From Laetiporus sulphureus 93-53 (lineage: Eukaryota; Basidiomycota; Agaricomycetes; Polyporales; Laetiporaceae), in NCBI RefSeq assembly GCF_001632365.1, contig NW_024468535.1:355150-419149 (forward strand): a stretch of 64,000 nt of DNA, read 5' to 3'. A program made the translations under genes and the position numbers. This document shows, in pieces, positions 33,034 through 42,876 of this stretch. The notes below the pieces were generated by a model. It was not told the origin of the DNA, ran no database searches, and saw only the letters and a program-made list of their open reading frames with translations. Each line of letters begins with the position of its first letter. The first letter of the stretch is position 1.

Positions 33034-34588
33034 CTATTCGCGCATCGGGGAATCGCTCAGGTTATCACCATGCGACCGTTCCCCCAAACCCAACTCCATG
33101 ACGAAATCTGCCAGGACGACTTTGGGTTTCAATATAACCACCTCGGAGATCCCTCCTGCTGCGTCTGCGCTTGCCTTGACCTTGTCGAGCCGTAGCAGGC
33201 CGAGTTCAGATGCGCAGAGGATGGACATCCCAGTCTTCGGAGGTCGCCCTCTAAGTGCGAAAGCATCCTCCATGAAATCTGGAGTGAAGACGTCGCCGGA
33301 TTGGCCTATCGTCACAGTGTAATTGCTTCCGACAATGTTTTCTCCTATCATCTTCCGAAGCCGGAATGCTCCGTGAATAATCTCTCGGATGCTATCCGCT
33401 TGTCCAGATACATCCACGCGGCCCCCGGCCGCCATGGATATGGAAGACAGCAAACTGGTGCTATGCTCCACGCAATAGTCCTGCCAGTCCCGGCCATCAG
33501 GTAGCTGGCTCGGCATGTTCCTATGCGTGATGGCGCGCCATCGTCCAGCTATGCTCTGGCTCTCTGTCACCTGTGTGAGCTACCAACGCAAGCTAGAATG
33601 AGCAACACATCTACCTGATCGAAGAATCTTCTGGTTCAGACCCGCCATGACTACACTGACATTGTCACCATAGCGAAAGTTCCACAGTGTTATCACGTCA
33701 TTGATGAGCAGAACGAGATTGTGTTGAAGGGCAGTTTCCAGTGCGAGAGTTTCGCCTGTATCTGAGACGGACTGAAAGAGCTCCAACATGGAAGGTCCTA
33801 TATTGGCAGCTGCTTCGCTCTCCGCTCTTTCATCTCGCTTCGAAGTGTCAAACATCTGAAAGCTATCGGCCACCGCTCTGACGACCTGGAACACTTCACT
33901 GTTCAAGTTCTTGATAAGGCGGACGACATCTTGTTCCGAGAATTCATCAGCAGTGTTAAGATAGCTCTGCGCATCCTCCAATTCTAGTCGACGCTGCTCC
34001 GATAGTGCTTGTATAGATTGCCGCTCTTTCATTGCTTGGTCGAATTGGAACTCAAGTTGCTTCAGCTGGCCGTATGAGTGATATCATGTATCAGCGGCTG
34101 ACCTGCCGAACAGTCTGAGAAATATTCACCTCTGCTCGAGCTGAATCCCTGCCCTGCCGTAAGCGGTGCATTTCTCCTTTCCAGTACGCGACTTCTTCTT
34201 GCATGTCCTTTCTTGCTTGCCTCTGTTGTTCGGCAAATTTGCGGAGTTGCTCTCCACTATGCTTTTCCTTCTCGAGTTCTCTCTTATACCGCTCTAACTC
34301 AGACTTCAATTGCGCTATGGCAAAATCTCTCTCGGGATCCTGGCCCCGTCGATTGGCATGCTCGCTAATGCTCCGCCTAGTAGGTATGTTGACCTCGAGA
34401 TTGTGGATCCGCCGGTGTGCATGCTCGGTGTTGGTCTGTGTATGTATATCTTTCTGGGAATCCTGCAACTCACGATGTGAACTGTCGCACATAATCTGGG
34501 CTAGCGCATTCCCTTCAGTATCTTGCATCTCTTTATGTGCATGTTCTGACCCACGTTGTACAGGTACATCTCTCTCGGTATCGTGCAT
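33034..34588 (-). CDS. Array family member C3 (22-residue repeat N-terminus)
   Basis: Exon 1 starts at the ATG at 34588 (MHDTERDVPVQRG) and contains about four degenerate ~22-residue units built on a SEHAHRxxQDxExD core, ending in a coiled coil (LKSELERYKRELEKEKHSG). A same-strand frame at 34501-34812 carries two or three more units (HPSEHAHRQVRDSQNDALAL) but is out of frame by a shift near 34600. The gene may once have started near 34812. Exon 2 has DVVRLIKNLNSEVFQVVRAV and exon 3 has SQSIAGRWRAITHRNMPSQ, LRKMIGENIVGSNYTVTIG and LCASELGLLRLDKV. C5 is its duplicate. Function unknown. Confidence 0.62.
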
Positions 34589-35065
34589 CTGTTGAGCATA
34601 ATGTCACCCAAGCTTAGCGCTAGCGCATCGTTCTGGGAGTCCCTTACCTGTCGGTGCGCATGTTCGCTTGGGTGTTGCACGGGCACGCCCGTCTCCATGC
34701 CTTGTATCTGCCGCTGTGCATATCCGCTTGCGGTTTGAACAGGCACCTGCGATGGAGAGGATGTGGCATTGGCACCACTCCCAGTCCTGATACTACTGAT
34801 GAACTTTAGCATCTACGATCGCCGTACAAGTATATCAAACACGCTAAGCTTTGCACAACGAGAGCGAACGTTCCGTTACCTTCGTGAGTGGGGCGAGTGA
34901 GACGACTGCAACTTGCGTGCAAGCGTAGCCACGATCACTACTAGCTAGCGCTTCCATGTGGCGCTTACATGTGACACTGACAGATATGATCACGTTCGTT
35001 ACCGGACATTCGAGACACCGAGGTATAATATGAGCGTAAGCGAGCCTGTTTTGGCATGCGCATGA

Positions 35066-35403
35066 CACAGTTTGCATAGATTTATTTTTCCACAGGAACT
35101 TTGATGCAAAAATGGTGAAAACATCTTTAGTCTGGATATGGAAATAGTTTAGAAATTGGGCTGAGACAATTAAATTATGTTACGATTGTTTTACTGAAAC
35201 ATATCAGCAATAGTGAAACTATTTCCCAAAGGAAGATATTTCAGTCCAAAGATATGTGTTACCGATATGTTTCGGTGAAGCAATCGTAACATAATTTAAT
35301 TGTCTCAGCCCAATTTTCAAACTATTGCCATATCCAGACTTAAGATATTTTCACCGTTTTTTCATCAGGTTTCCCGTGGAAAAATAAATCTGTGCAGGCT
35401 GTG
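35066..35403. mobile_element. Palindromic MITE with CACAG ends, 338 bp
   Basis: Long inverted repeats (left from CACAG, then AGATTTATTTTTCCAC; right its complement) extend about 140 bases inward to a short centre. The target duplication is TGA at 35063-35065 and 35404-35406. The sequence differs from the CACCGC elements but shares the CAC start and 3-bp duplication. It has no coding capacity. Confidence 0.85.
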
Positions 35404-35712
35404 TGATTGCATACGTTGTAGCCAGAGAATGCCTCTGTCACAACACAGCTGCTGCGAGAAAGTGGGTTCATTCTCTTCGTGCAGGGACTTGGTAATTGCG
35501 CGCTTCAGCGCACGCGCTCAGCTGCCGACCTCACATGTCACTCGCGCATTGTTGGCGACCTCAAAGGCACTAAGACATACCCACCACTAGGCCTTTGTTT
35601 CGTGCCGCACTCAATTGTTAATTTTCGAAAATGCAAAGCGAGATATCTAGCTATTTATACGTCGTTTCAAGCGGTGTGGAGGACTATCTCCTGCAGGCGC
35701 CTTCAAGCCGCT

Positions 35713-37296
35713 TCAATCAACATCGTACCGGTTAACAGTCGGATTCCCTACCAGCTCATTGATTGTGCTTTCTAGCAGCACCTTTGACTTTACGAGCGTC
35801 ACGGAGCGCACGACCGTTGTTCCGCCCTCCTCTCTCCTGTCGACCCGTCGCAGACCCAGCTCGTACGGGCAGGCCACACGAGCTCCTACTTGCGGGACGG
35901 GTCCCTTCATCACATAGTTATCTGTCATGTGCTCCGGGTCAAACGCCTCTCCTGTGGCTCCAACGGTGATCTGATAGTCGGTGCTGCTAATATCCTCGCG
36001 GACCATCTTCCGAAGGCGGAGCGCAGCGCGCACAATGATGCGTAGGTTGTCCTCTTCCTTCTCTGGAACATATTCTCCTCGCGCGACGAGGAAAACTGCC
36101 GAAACGCACAATTGTAACTTCTCTGTTAACACGTCTTCCCATTGCCGTCCAGTTTCCGGTTGTGGCTCTTGGTACTTGTGTGCCAACATGCGCCATCGTG
36201 CTGCGACCCTCTGATTCTCTGAGGCTAGATCTCAGAATTATTTCTTGATAGACTGTCGTATCTCTTACCTGATGATGATACCATCCGCTCGTAGGTGCGT
36301 GCTATCACGCTCGGACCCCAGTGCTCCATATCCCATGCGTCAATGATCCATCCCATGACACGAACTATCGTGCCTTGCAGGGCGACCTCAAGAAGAACTG
36401 GGTTCAATTGATGATCTGGAAAGAACATCAGTGCGTTGAAGACTTTCTGGCCGACGATGCCAAGGGCTCTTCCCGCGACCTGCTCATTGGAGGCGTTCTT
36501 CTCGACGGTAGTGAATGAGTCTGCGATAATCATGACGGTCTGGAATATCTCTGCGTTAAGATTGCCGAGGGAGCGTATGAGATCCTTCTCTGTGACTGTA
36601 TCCACGGAATCGAAGTAGGTCTGCGCCACCTGAAGCTCGATTTGACGCTGCTCCAGCAACATATGCATTTCTTCACGTTCTTTCGTCCATTTGCCGTCTT
36701 TGCGACGCGCGTTTTCGAGCTACATTCGCAGCGGTCAATGTTTTGTTTTCGAGGTGAAAATGTGCGATGCGCACCTCCTTCCTGAGTGTTTCTCTCTCTC
36801 GCCGCAATTGACGCGCCTCTTCTTCATAATGCTTGCGTCGTTCCTTTTCCTGATTCAGCGCACCTTGAAGCTCCCTTGCGAATGTCAGCTGTTATGTGGC
36901 AATTTTGAGGCATCGTTCTGCTCTAAGCTTATCTCCCCGCGTTTCTCTCATAACTCGCGCCAACTTTGCCTTATATCTGTCCGCCTGCTCCTTCGCATCC
37001 TTCTCATTTGATGCCAGCCGTTCTTGCTGATCGTGGGCCTGTTTGAGATATTCATCCGCTCTACGCTTCTCGGCGGCAGTTTCCATCTTACTTCGTGCCA
37101 ATGCGTCCTTCAAGTTGTCCATCTCCTCCTTCGCATCCGTTTCGCTACGCTCCAGCTGTTCTGACAGCGTGATCACTTGATATGAAAGCGCCCTATGCAG
37201 TGCATGAAGTCGAACATGCAAGGGTCTTGCGGCTCCATCAGTTGTGGCGGTGCTGAGGCCAGTAGGGCATGAATTAAGATTATCGTCCGAGATCAT
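35713..37296 (-). pseudogene. Array family member C4, chimeric and with a nonsense codon
   Basis: Exon 1 from the ATG at 37296 matches C2 exon 1 (ETAAEKRRADEYLKQAHDQQ). Exons 2 and 3 match C6 instead: LEQRQIELQVAQTYFDSVDT, LIRSLGNLNAEIFQTVMIIA, then LAHKYQEPQPETGRQWEDVL, IIVRAALRLRKMVREDISST and CPYELGLRRVDRREE. The exon 1/exon 2 boundary coincides with the junction between duplication units. Within exon 1 an in-frame TAA (36892-36894) falls where C2 reads through the coiled coil. Downstream codons resume the same frame (TFARELQGALNQEKERRKHY). Exons 2-3 are open, so either the gene is recently disabled or a shorter product is made. Confidence 0.65.
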
Positions 37297-38553
37297 ATCG
37301 AGTGCACGACGAAGGTATAGAGGAAGCAACTCTACAGCACGGACTCGGAAGTGCTTTCTTGCCTAAAAATGGCTGGCAAACTGAGAGAAATGCAAAGCGC
37401 CTCATAGTACGTGAGGTTTACCAAAATGGGTCGCATGTGGCGATGGATGCGGTTTAATTACTTGGGCAGCCGAGCAGCACAGAAGAGGCATTGACGCTCG
37501 CTTGCAGATGACCATGTGAGGGCCAATCTCTAGCCATCGCGTCTCGCTCAGCCGTAGCAACAACGCATTGACAATAAAGTTCTTCGTAGAACCCTTCAGT
37601 GTCGTGCGTCGGCTGGAAGTGCCAGTGTCATGGTCTGCGGAGAGCACTGACGATCCTTGAATACGCATCCTTCCAATGACGGCTGCTTCGCTTGAGTTTT
37701 TTTTCCCACATACGTAAGCTCCAAGCGCTGTCTCTATTGCAGCGGCTCCGTCGCTTGAGAAGCATTCGGTCTTGGACTTCAAGGTCTTCACATGTTGACA
37801 TTCAGGTGCAGCTTTTCAACTTCCCCCTCAGGCCTCAGGCCTCGGGGTGTGACGCGATACCATCTGTCTCCGAATCTATAAAGTTACACGCTTGATACCG
37901 CGTTGCACGGGTATGAATATCCCAAGAGAATTTGCAGCATCTGCACTTCCTCCTGCCTGAACACCCCAGATCGTCTTCATCTCTATCACGAGACGAGCAG
38001 AGTAGATAGAGTGCGCTATGATTCAAGAAACGTATCAGCGAATGCCCGTGATACTATCTTCATTGATGGAGCAAACGGCACGCTTGCAAGTGAGCAACAT
38101 GCTTGTGTTGCTAAGATATGATGTCCTTGGACGTTCGTCCAGACAAACGAATGTGTGGATGCCAATGCGTCTCCAGCTTGTTCAGATGCTCTGCCACAAT
38201 ATCTGGGCAAACGAATGAGTGCATTAGAGACAGTATCCGAATTAAAACGTGCACACGTACCACGTATGTGAATGACGGCTGACTGGCCAAGAGCACCTGA
38301 TGAGATCCTTCGGAGTTTGATAAGAGATTCAACACTTGGGTCCTCATGAGGACGACGACACCGAAGAGACCTGGAATATCGGGTAAATAACCACTGAAGC
38401 TACTCATTCATGGCGTTAGATGCAATTGACTTATAGAGAAGTCACGGAGCAAATGACATGCATTTCGACACATGATTCTCACCATCGAGGACAAAACAAG
38501 TCTTACAAGAATACCTCGGAGTCTGCATTCCTATTCGCGCATCGGGGAGTCGC
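37297..38553. other. Intergenic region of duplication unit X2
   Basis: Non-coding counterpart of 31948-33033. It holds a short GGCCTCA tandem repeat near 37830. No supported gene. Confidence 0.5.
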
Positions 38554-40193
38554 TCACGTTATCACTGTGCGATCGTTCCCCAAACCCAGCTCCGTGACGA
38601 AATCTTCCAGGATGACTTTGGTTTCAACACGACCACCTCGGAGATCCGGTCTACTGCATCTGTATCTCCCTTGACCTTCTCGACTCTTCGCAGACCGAGT
38701 TCTGATGCACAGAGGACGTGCATACCAACTTTCGGGGGCTGTCCTTTGACCGGGAAGGCGTCTTCCATTGAATCAGGAGCGAAGACATCGCCAGAATGGC
38801 CAATTGTTACGAGGTAGTTGCTTCCGACGATATCCTCTCCTACCATCTTCCGGAACCGAAATACAATGGAATGATCTCTCTGATGCTATCCGCGTGTCCA
38901 GACACATCTGTACGGCCACCGGCCGCTACCGAAATGGAAGATAACAACATTTTGAGGTACTCCAGGCAATAATCCTGCCAATCCCAACCGTCCGCTCGCT
39001 GGGACGGCAGATGATTACGGGTAATGGCCTGCGGTCCATCGGCGATTTTTTTGAGACTCTGTTAACTTCATGAGCAACCGATTCAAACAAGATCATGGAT
39101 GCACCTACCGGATCGCAAAATCTTGTCATATAAACTCGGAATGGTTTCATTGCCATTATCGAAGTCCCACGACGATATCATGTTGTGGATCTGCAGAATG
39201 AGAGTGTGCTGAAGAGCGGTCTCGAGTGCGAGAGTGTCGTTACAATCTGAGACAGACTGGAAGAGCTCCAGCATCGATGGTCCGATAAGCTCAGTGACAA
39301 GTTCATCTGCATTTTCATCTCGCCTCGGGAAGTGCAAGAGCTGAAAGCTATCCGATAACGCTCTGACCATTTGAAAAACCTCATGATTCATCTTCTTGAC
39401 AAGACGGACGACGTCTTGCTCTGATGCATCAGCTGTATTCAGATAGCTTTGCGCAGCGTCCAACTCTTGTCGACGCTGCTCCGATAGCACTTGGATAGAC
39501 TCCCGCTCCTTCATCGCCTGCTCATATTGGAAGCGAAGTTGGTCCAACTGCTCATGATGAAATTGTACATCAGCAACTGATCTGCGAGATAGTTTAGGAG
39601 ATGTTCACCTCTACAAGAGCTGAGTGTCTGCCTTGTCGGTATCGACGTGCTTTCGCTCTCCAGTATGCAGCTTCTTGATCCGACTCCTCCTTCTCGCGGA
39701 GGAACTTGTCAGCATCCTTGAGATATCTATTGGCCCTATCCCTCTCCGCCTCAACGCAGAGGCTCAACTGCTCCACCTTTGTCATCAAGTTTGCGATTAC
39801 TTCATTCGCAGGATCAGACTCTGGAGTCCGTCTGTCCGTATGCTCTGTGGCGCCTCGTACGAGCCCATTTCTCCCGTCACCGTGCATTCGTCCAGGTGTA
39901 TGTTCTCTAGGGCCTTCCTCCAGCACATTCCTCTCGGAGTCTTGTACGAGTCTGTCTCCATGCTCGCTTGCACGTTGCACCGGTATTGATGACGTCTGAA
40001 CGCTGACATGAACCATGGCTCTCTCAGTATTGTATGTTCGTCCATCTGTATGCTCGTTCGCGCTTTGGGAACGCGCACTCCTCTCCAAATCTTGAATCTG
40101 TCGGCTTGGATACTCGCTGGCGCTCTGGCTCTGGGCGCTCTGGGCTGAAGCTCCAGGGTCAGCATTGTGACCAGACGACAACGTTAGTACCAT
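38554..40193 (-). pseudogene. Array family member C5, frame-broken duplicate of C3
   Basis: Exon 1 from the ATG at 40193 carries repeat units of the C3 type (SEHGDRLVQDSERNVLEEG, TEHTDRRTPESD) and a short coiled coil. Exon 2 has LSEQRRQELDAAQSYL and DVVRLVKKMNHEVFQMVRAL. Exon 3 is broken in at least three places. Near 39040 the SQSIAGRW motif loses frame. Near 38855 the frame shifts again before MVGEDIVGSNYLVTIG. Near 38605 the conserved ending (ILEDFVTELGLG) is in another frame. The rest still matches C3, including LCASELGLRRVEKVKGD. This is very likely a pseudogene. Confidence 0.72.
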
Positions 40194-40969
40194 GGTCAAC
40201 TGTACGATCGCACGACAGAATAGCGGTAGAGGATGCTGCGATATGGACGATGGAAAAGCGAACACTCTATCACTTTCGTGAGTGATATCGCGAGAATGAT
40301 TGAAACGTGCCTGTACGGTCACGACGTGACCTTGTGTCGGTGGTTCCCCGATTGACCCGTGTGTGTGCCGACCACGTCGAGCCAACAGGCGCCAATCATG
40401 AATATATGACTACGACGGCCTACCGACTCCGGTGCACATGGTTACACTATAGCATATGAATGCGAAGTAACTCAGTGCGAGTTGCACCGTTTCACCGGAC
40501 TATGCAGTCAATTGTTCTGATATGGAAGTAATGGAACCCGCAGAGCACCACTCGTTCTGTCTTGAAGAAGGCTGATGTCTTTACGGACGGCCAACGCCAT
40601 ACCTCTACAAAGTTTCGCGTTTCTTCAGGTTCGACAAATAGTGGAAAAGGTAGAGATAATTACATACCTAGCCGCTAGCGCGATGGGCAGCGCGCGGAGG
40701 GACTATCGGAGTCTGAAATGAAATCTGCGCGCTTTGTAGCTGCTCTTTCGAGCGCTCAGCCATCGACATTCAAGCTTGACTCAACGTTCACAAGGCTCGA
40801 AATTTCTCACTGGCGTACTGTTGGTGGCTCAAGCTTTGTATAAGACGCATACAAGAATATCTCACGAATTGACTACGGACTGAATGGGCCTTATGCGAAA
40901 ATGAAAATCAAGAGATTTAGCTATCTACCGGGTCGCTCCAATTTGCGAAGAACATCTCTTGCAGCTACC
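40194..40969. other. Spacer upstream of C5
   Basis: Partly alignable with 34813-35712 (for example around 40255 and 34865, and around 40900 and 35625). No gene seen. Confidence 0.5.
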
Positions 40970-42410
40970 TCAATCAACATCATATCCGCCGATGACTGGA
41001 CTCCCTACCAGCTCATTTATCGCACTCTCCAAAAGCACCTTTGACCTGACGAGTGTCACGGGGCGCACGACCATTGTTCCGTCCTCCTCTCGCCTGTCGA
41101 CCCGTCGCAGACCCAGCTCGTACGGGCAGAGCAAGCGCGCTCCTACTGGCGGGATGGATCCCTTCGTCGCATAATGATCTGTCATGCTCTCTGGGTCGAA
41201 CGATTCTCCTACGACTGGAACAGTGATCTGGTAATCACTGCTGCTGATATCCTCGCGGATCATCTTCCGAACGCGGAGCGCAGCGCGCACAATGATGCGT
41301 ACGTTGTCCTCTTCCTTCTCTGGATCATATTCTCCTCGCGCGACGAGGAAAACTGCCGAAATGCAGAATTGTAACTTCTCCGTTAAGTCGTCTTCCCATT
41401 GCCGTCCAGTTGCCGGCTGTGGCTCTTGGTACTTGTGCGCCAACATGCGCCATCGTGCTGCGACTCTGTGATTCTCTGAAGCTAGATCTCAGAATTATTT
41501 CTTGATAGACTGTCGTATCTCTCACCTGATGATACCATCCGCTCGTAGGTGCGTGCTATCACGCTCGAACCCCAGTGCTCAATATCCCATGCGTCTATAA
41601 TCCATCCCATGACACGGACTATCGTGACTTGCAGGGCGACCTCGAGGAGAAGTGGGTCCAGCTGATGGTCCGGAAAGGACAACAATGCGTTGAAGACTTT
41701 CTGGCCGACAATGCCAAGGGCCGCCTCCGCGATCTGCTCGTTTAGGCCATTCTTCTCGACAGTAGCGAATGACTCCGTGATACTCATGACTGTCTGGAAT
41801 ATCTCTGCGTTGAGATTGCCGAGGGAGCATACGAGATCCTTCTCTGTGACTGTATCCACGGAATCGAGGTAGGTATGCGCTACCTCAAGTTCGATGCGAC
41901 GCTGCTCTAGCAGCGTATGCATCTCTTCACGCTCTTTCGTCCATTTGCCATTCTTGACGCGGGTTTCTTCGAGCTACGTTCGCCATGGTCAATGTTCTCT
42001 TTGCATGGACCACGATCCGAGAAGCGTACCTCTCTTGTCGCTGCTTCGATCCTCTGCTGAGCAGCAGAGAGCTCCTTCTCATACTGCTCTGCTCTGGCTT
42101 TCCACGTCTCTCCGTTCGCAATTGCCTGCTTCAGTTCATCTTCTCTGAGCGCTGCGTCGAAGTCTGACTGTTTCTTCTCAACGGTTGTGTGCAGGCTCTC
42201 GACTTCGACTTGTTTTTCTGATAATCCTGCGCATCTTTCGGGGCACGCACTGGCATCTTCTCCATGCTGGAACTCGGATGTCTCCTTCACCAGGCGGTGC
42301 GGAAATCTCTGACTCTCTTGTTGGTCAATTGGATCGACTTTGTTCTCTCCTCTATGTCTCCGCCATTTGAGCAGCTGGCACAGGAAGCTGTGTTTCTTGC
42401 ACCGCGGCAT
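40970..42410 (-). CDS. Array family member C6
   Basis: Exon 1 from the ATG at 42410 has a Cys/basic start (MPRCKKHSFLCQLLKWRRHR) and a coiled coil (WKARAEQYEKELSAAQQRI), unlike any other N-terminus here. Exon 2 has LEQRRIELEVAHTYLDSVDT, LVCSLGNLNAEIFQTVMSI and LEVALQVTIVRVMGWIIDAW. Exon 3 has LAHKYQEPQPATGRQWEDDL, CISAVFLVARGEYDPEKEED, IREDISSSDYQITV, CPYELGLRRVDRREE and TLVRSKVLLESAINELVG. All open. Exons 2-3 are close relatives of those in C4. Confidence 0.7.
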
Positions 42411-42876
42411 GGATGAGATCAGAGGATGCGGTCTCGTGAGTGTGAGGGATGAAGCTTATGAAGCTTAAGTGAAGGTAATATGGGAGGGAAACGGGCGGCG
42501 ACTGGTGAGGTCACCCGCAGCGATAGTGAGGGTTCGTGAAAATTTCTCCGCGAGACCTCTTGACAGGGCCACAGCCTGAATAGGTCGCATTGACTCGCCG
42601 TGGTACCATCAAGGCGCCGATCGGGTTCTGGTTACGATATGATGGCTTCTTTGAGTATATTCGCCTCCGAAGTGGACGCAGACGCCGTCGACCGTCGGAG
42701 AAGACATGGCCACCTCGTGGAATACCCAAGCGTTGCTGTTTTTGATGGTTTAGCTGTTGCACGCGGTTGCGCAAATTTTCGCCTTGCTAGCCCGTTATAA
42801 GCCGGGGCCTGCTGGTGCAGTGCAAAACCCCATTGTGCTTGCCCTTCGCTCTTCGACACCCCACTTCGTACGAGCA
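42411..42876. promoter_or_regulatory. Divergent intergenic region between C6 and the Hsp70-like gene
   Basis: The 466 bases separate two divergently transcribed genes (C6 on minus, Hsp70-like A on plus) and so presumably hold both promoters. A TATAAGC box-like stretch lies at 42795-42801, about 80 bases before the Hsp70-like ATG. No further elements are claimed. Confidence 0.35.

Larger units (their letters stand above)
31396..36680. repeat. Tandem segmental duplication, unit X1 (about 5.3 kb)
   Basis: From exon 1 of C2 through the intergenic region, all of C3, and exons 3-2 of C4, this matches unit X2 (36770-41950) in order and orientation. Matching landmarks include intergenic AGAGAATTTGCAGCATCTG (32477 and 37927) and TCTCACCATCGAGGACAAAA (near 32980 and 38478), and the C3/C5 and C4/C6 coding exons. 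Boundaries are approximate. A 338-bp MITE (35066-35403) is present only in this unit. Confidence 0.75.
36770..41950. repeat. Tandem segmental duplication, unit X2 (about 5.2 kb)
   Basis: Partner of unit X1. It contains exon 1 of C4, an intergenic region, C5, a short spacer, and exons 3-2 of C6. It lacks the 338-bp MITE of X1. Confidence 0.75.
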
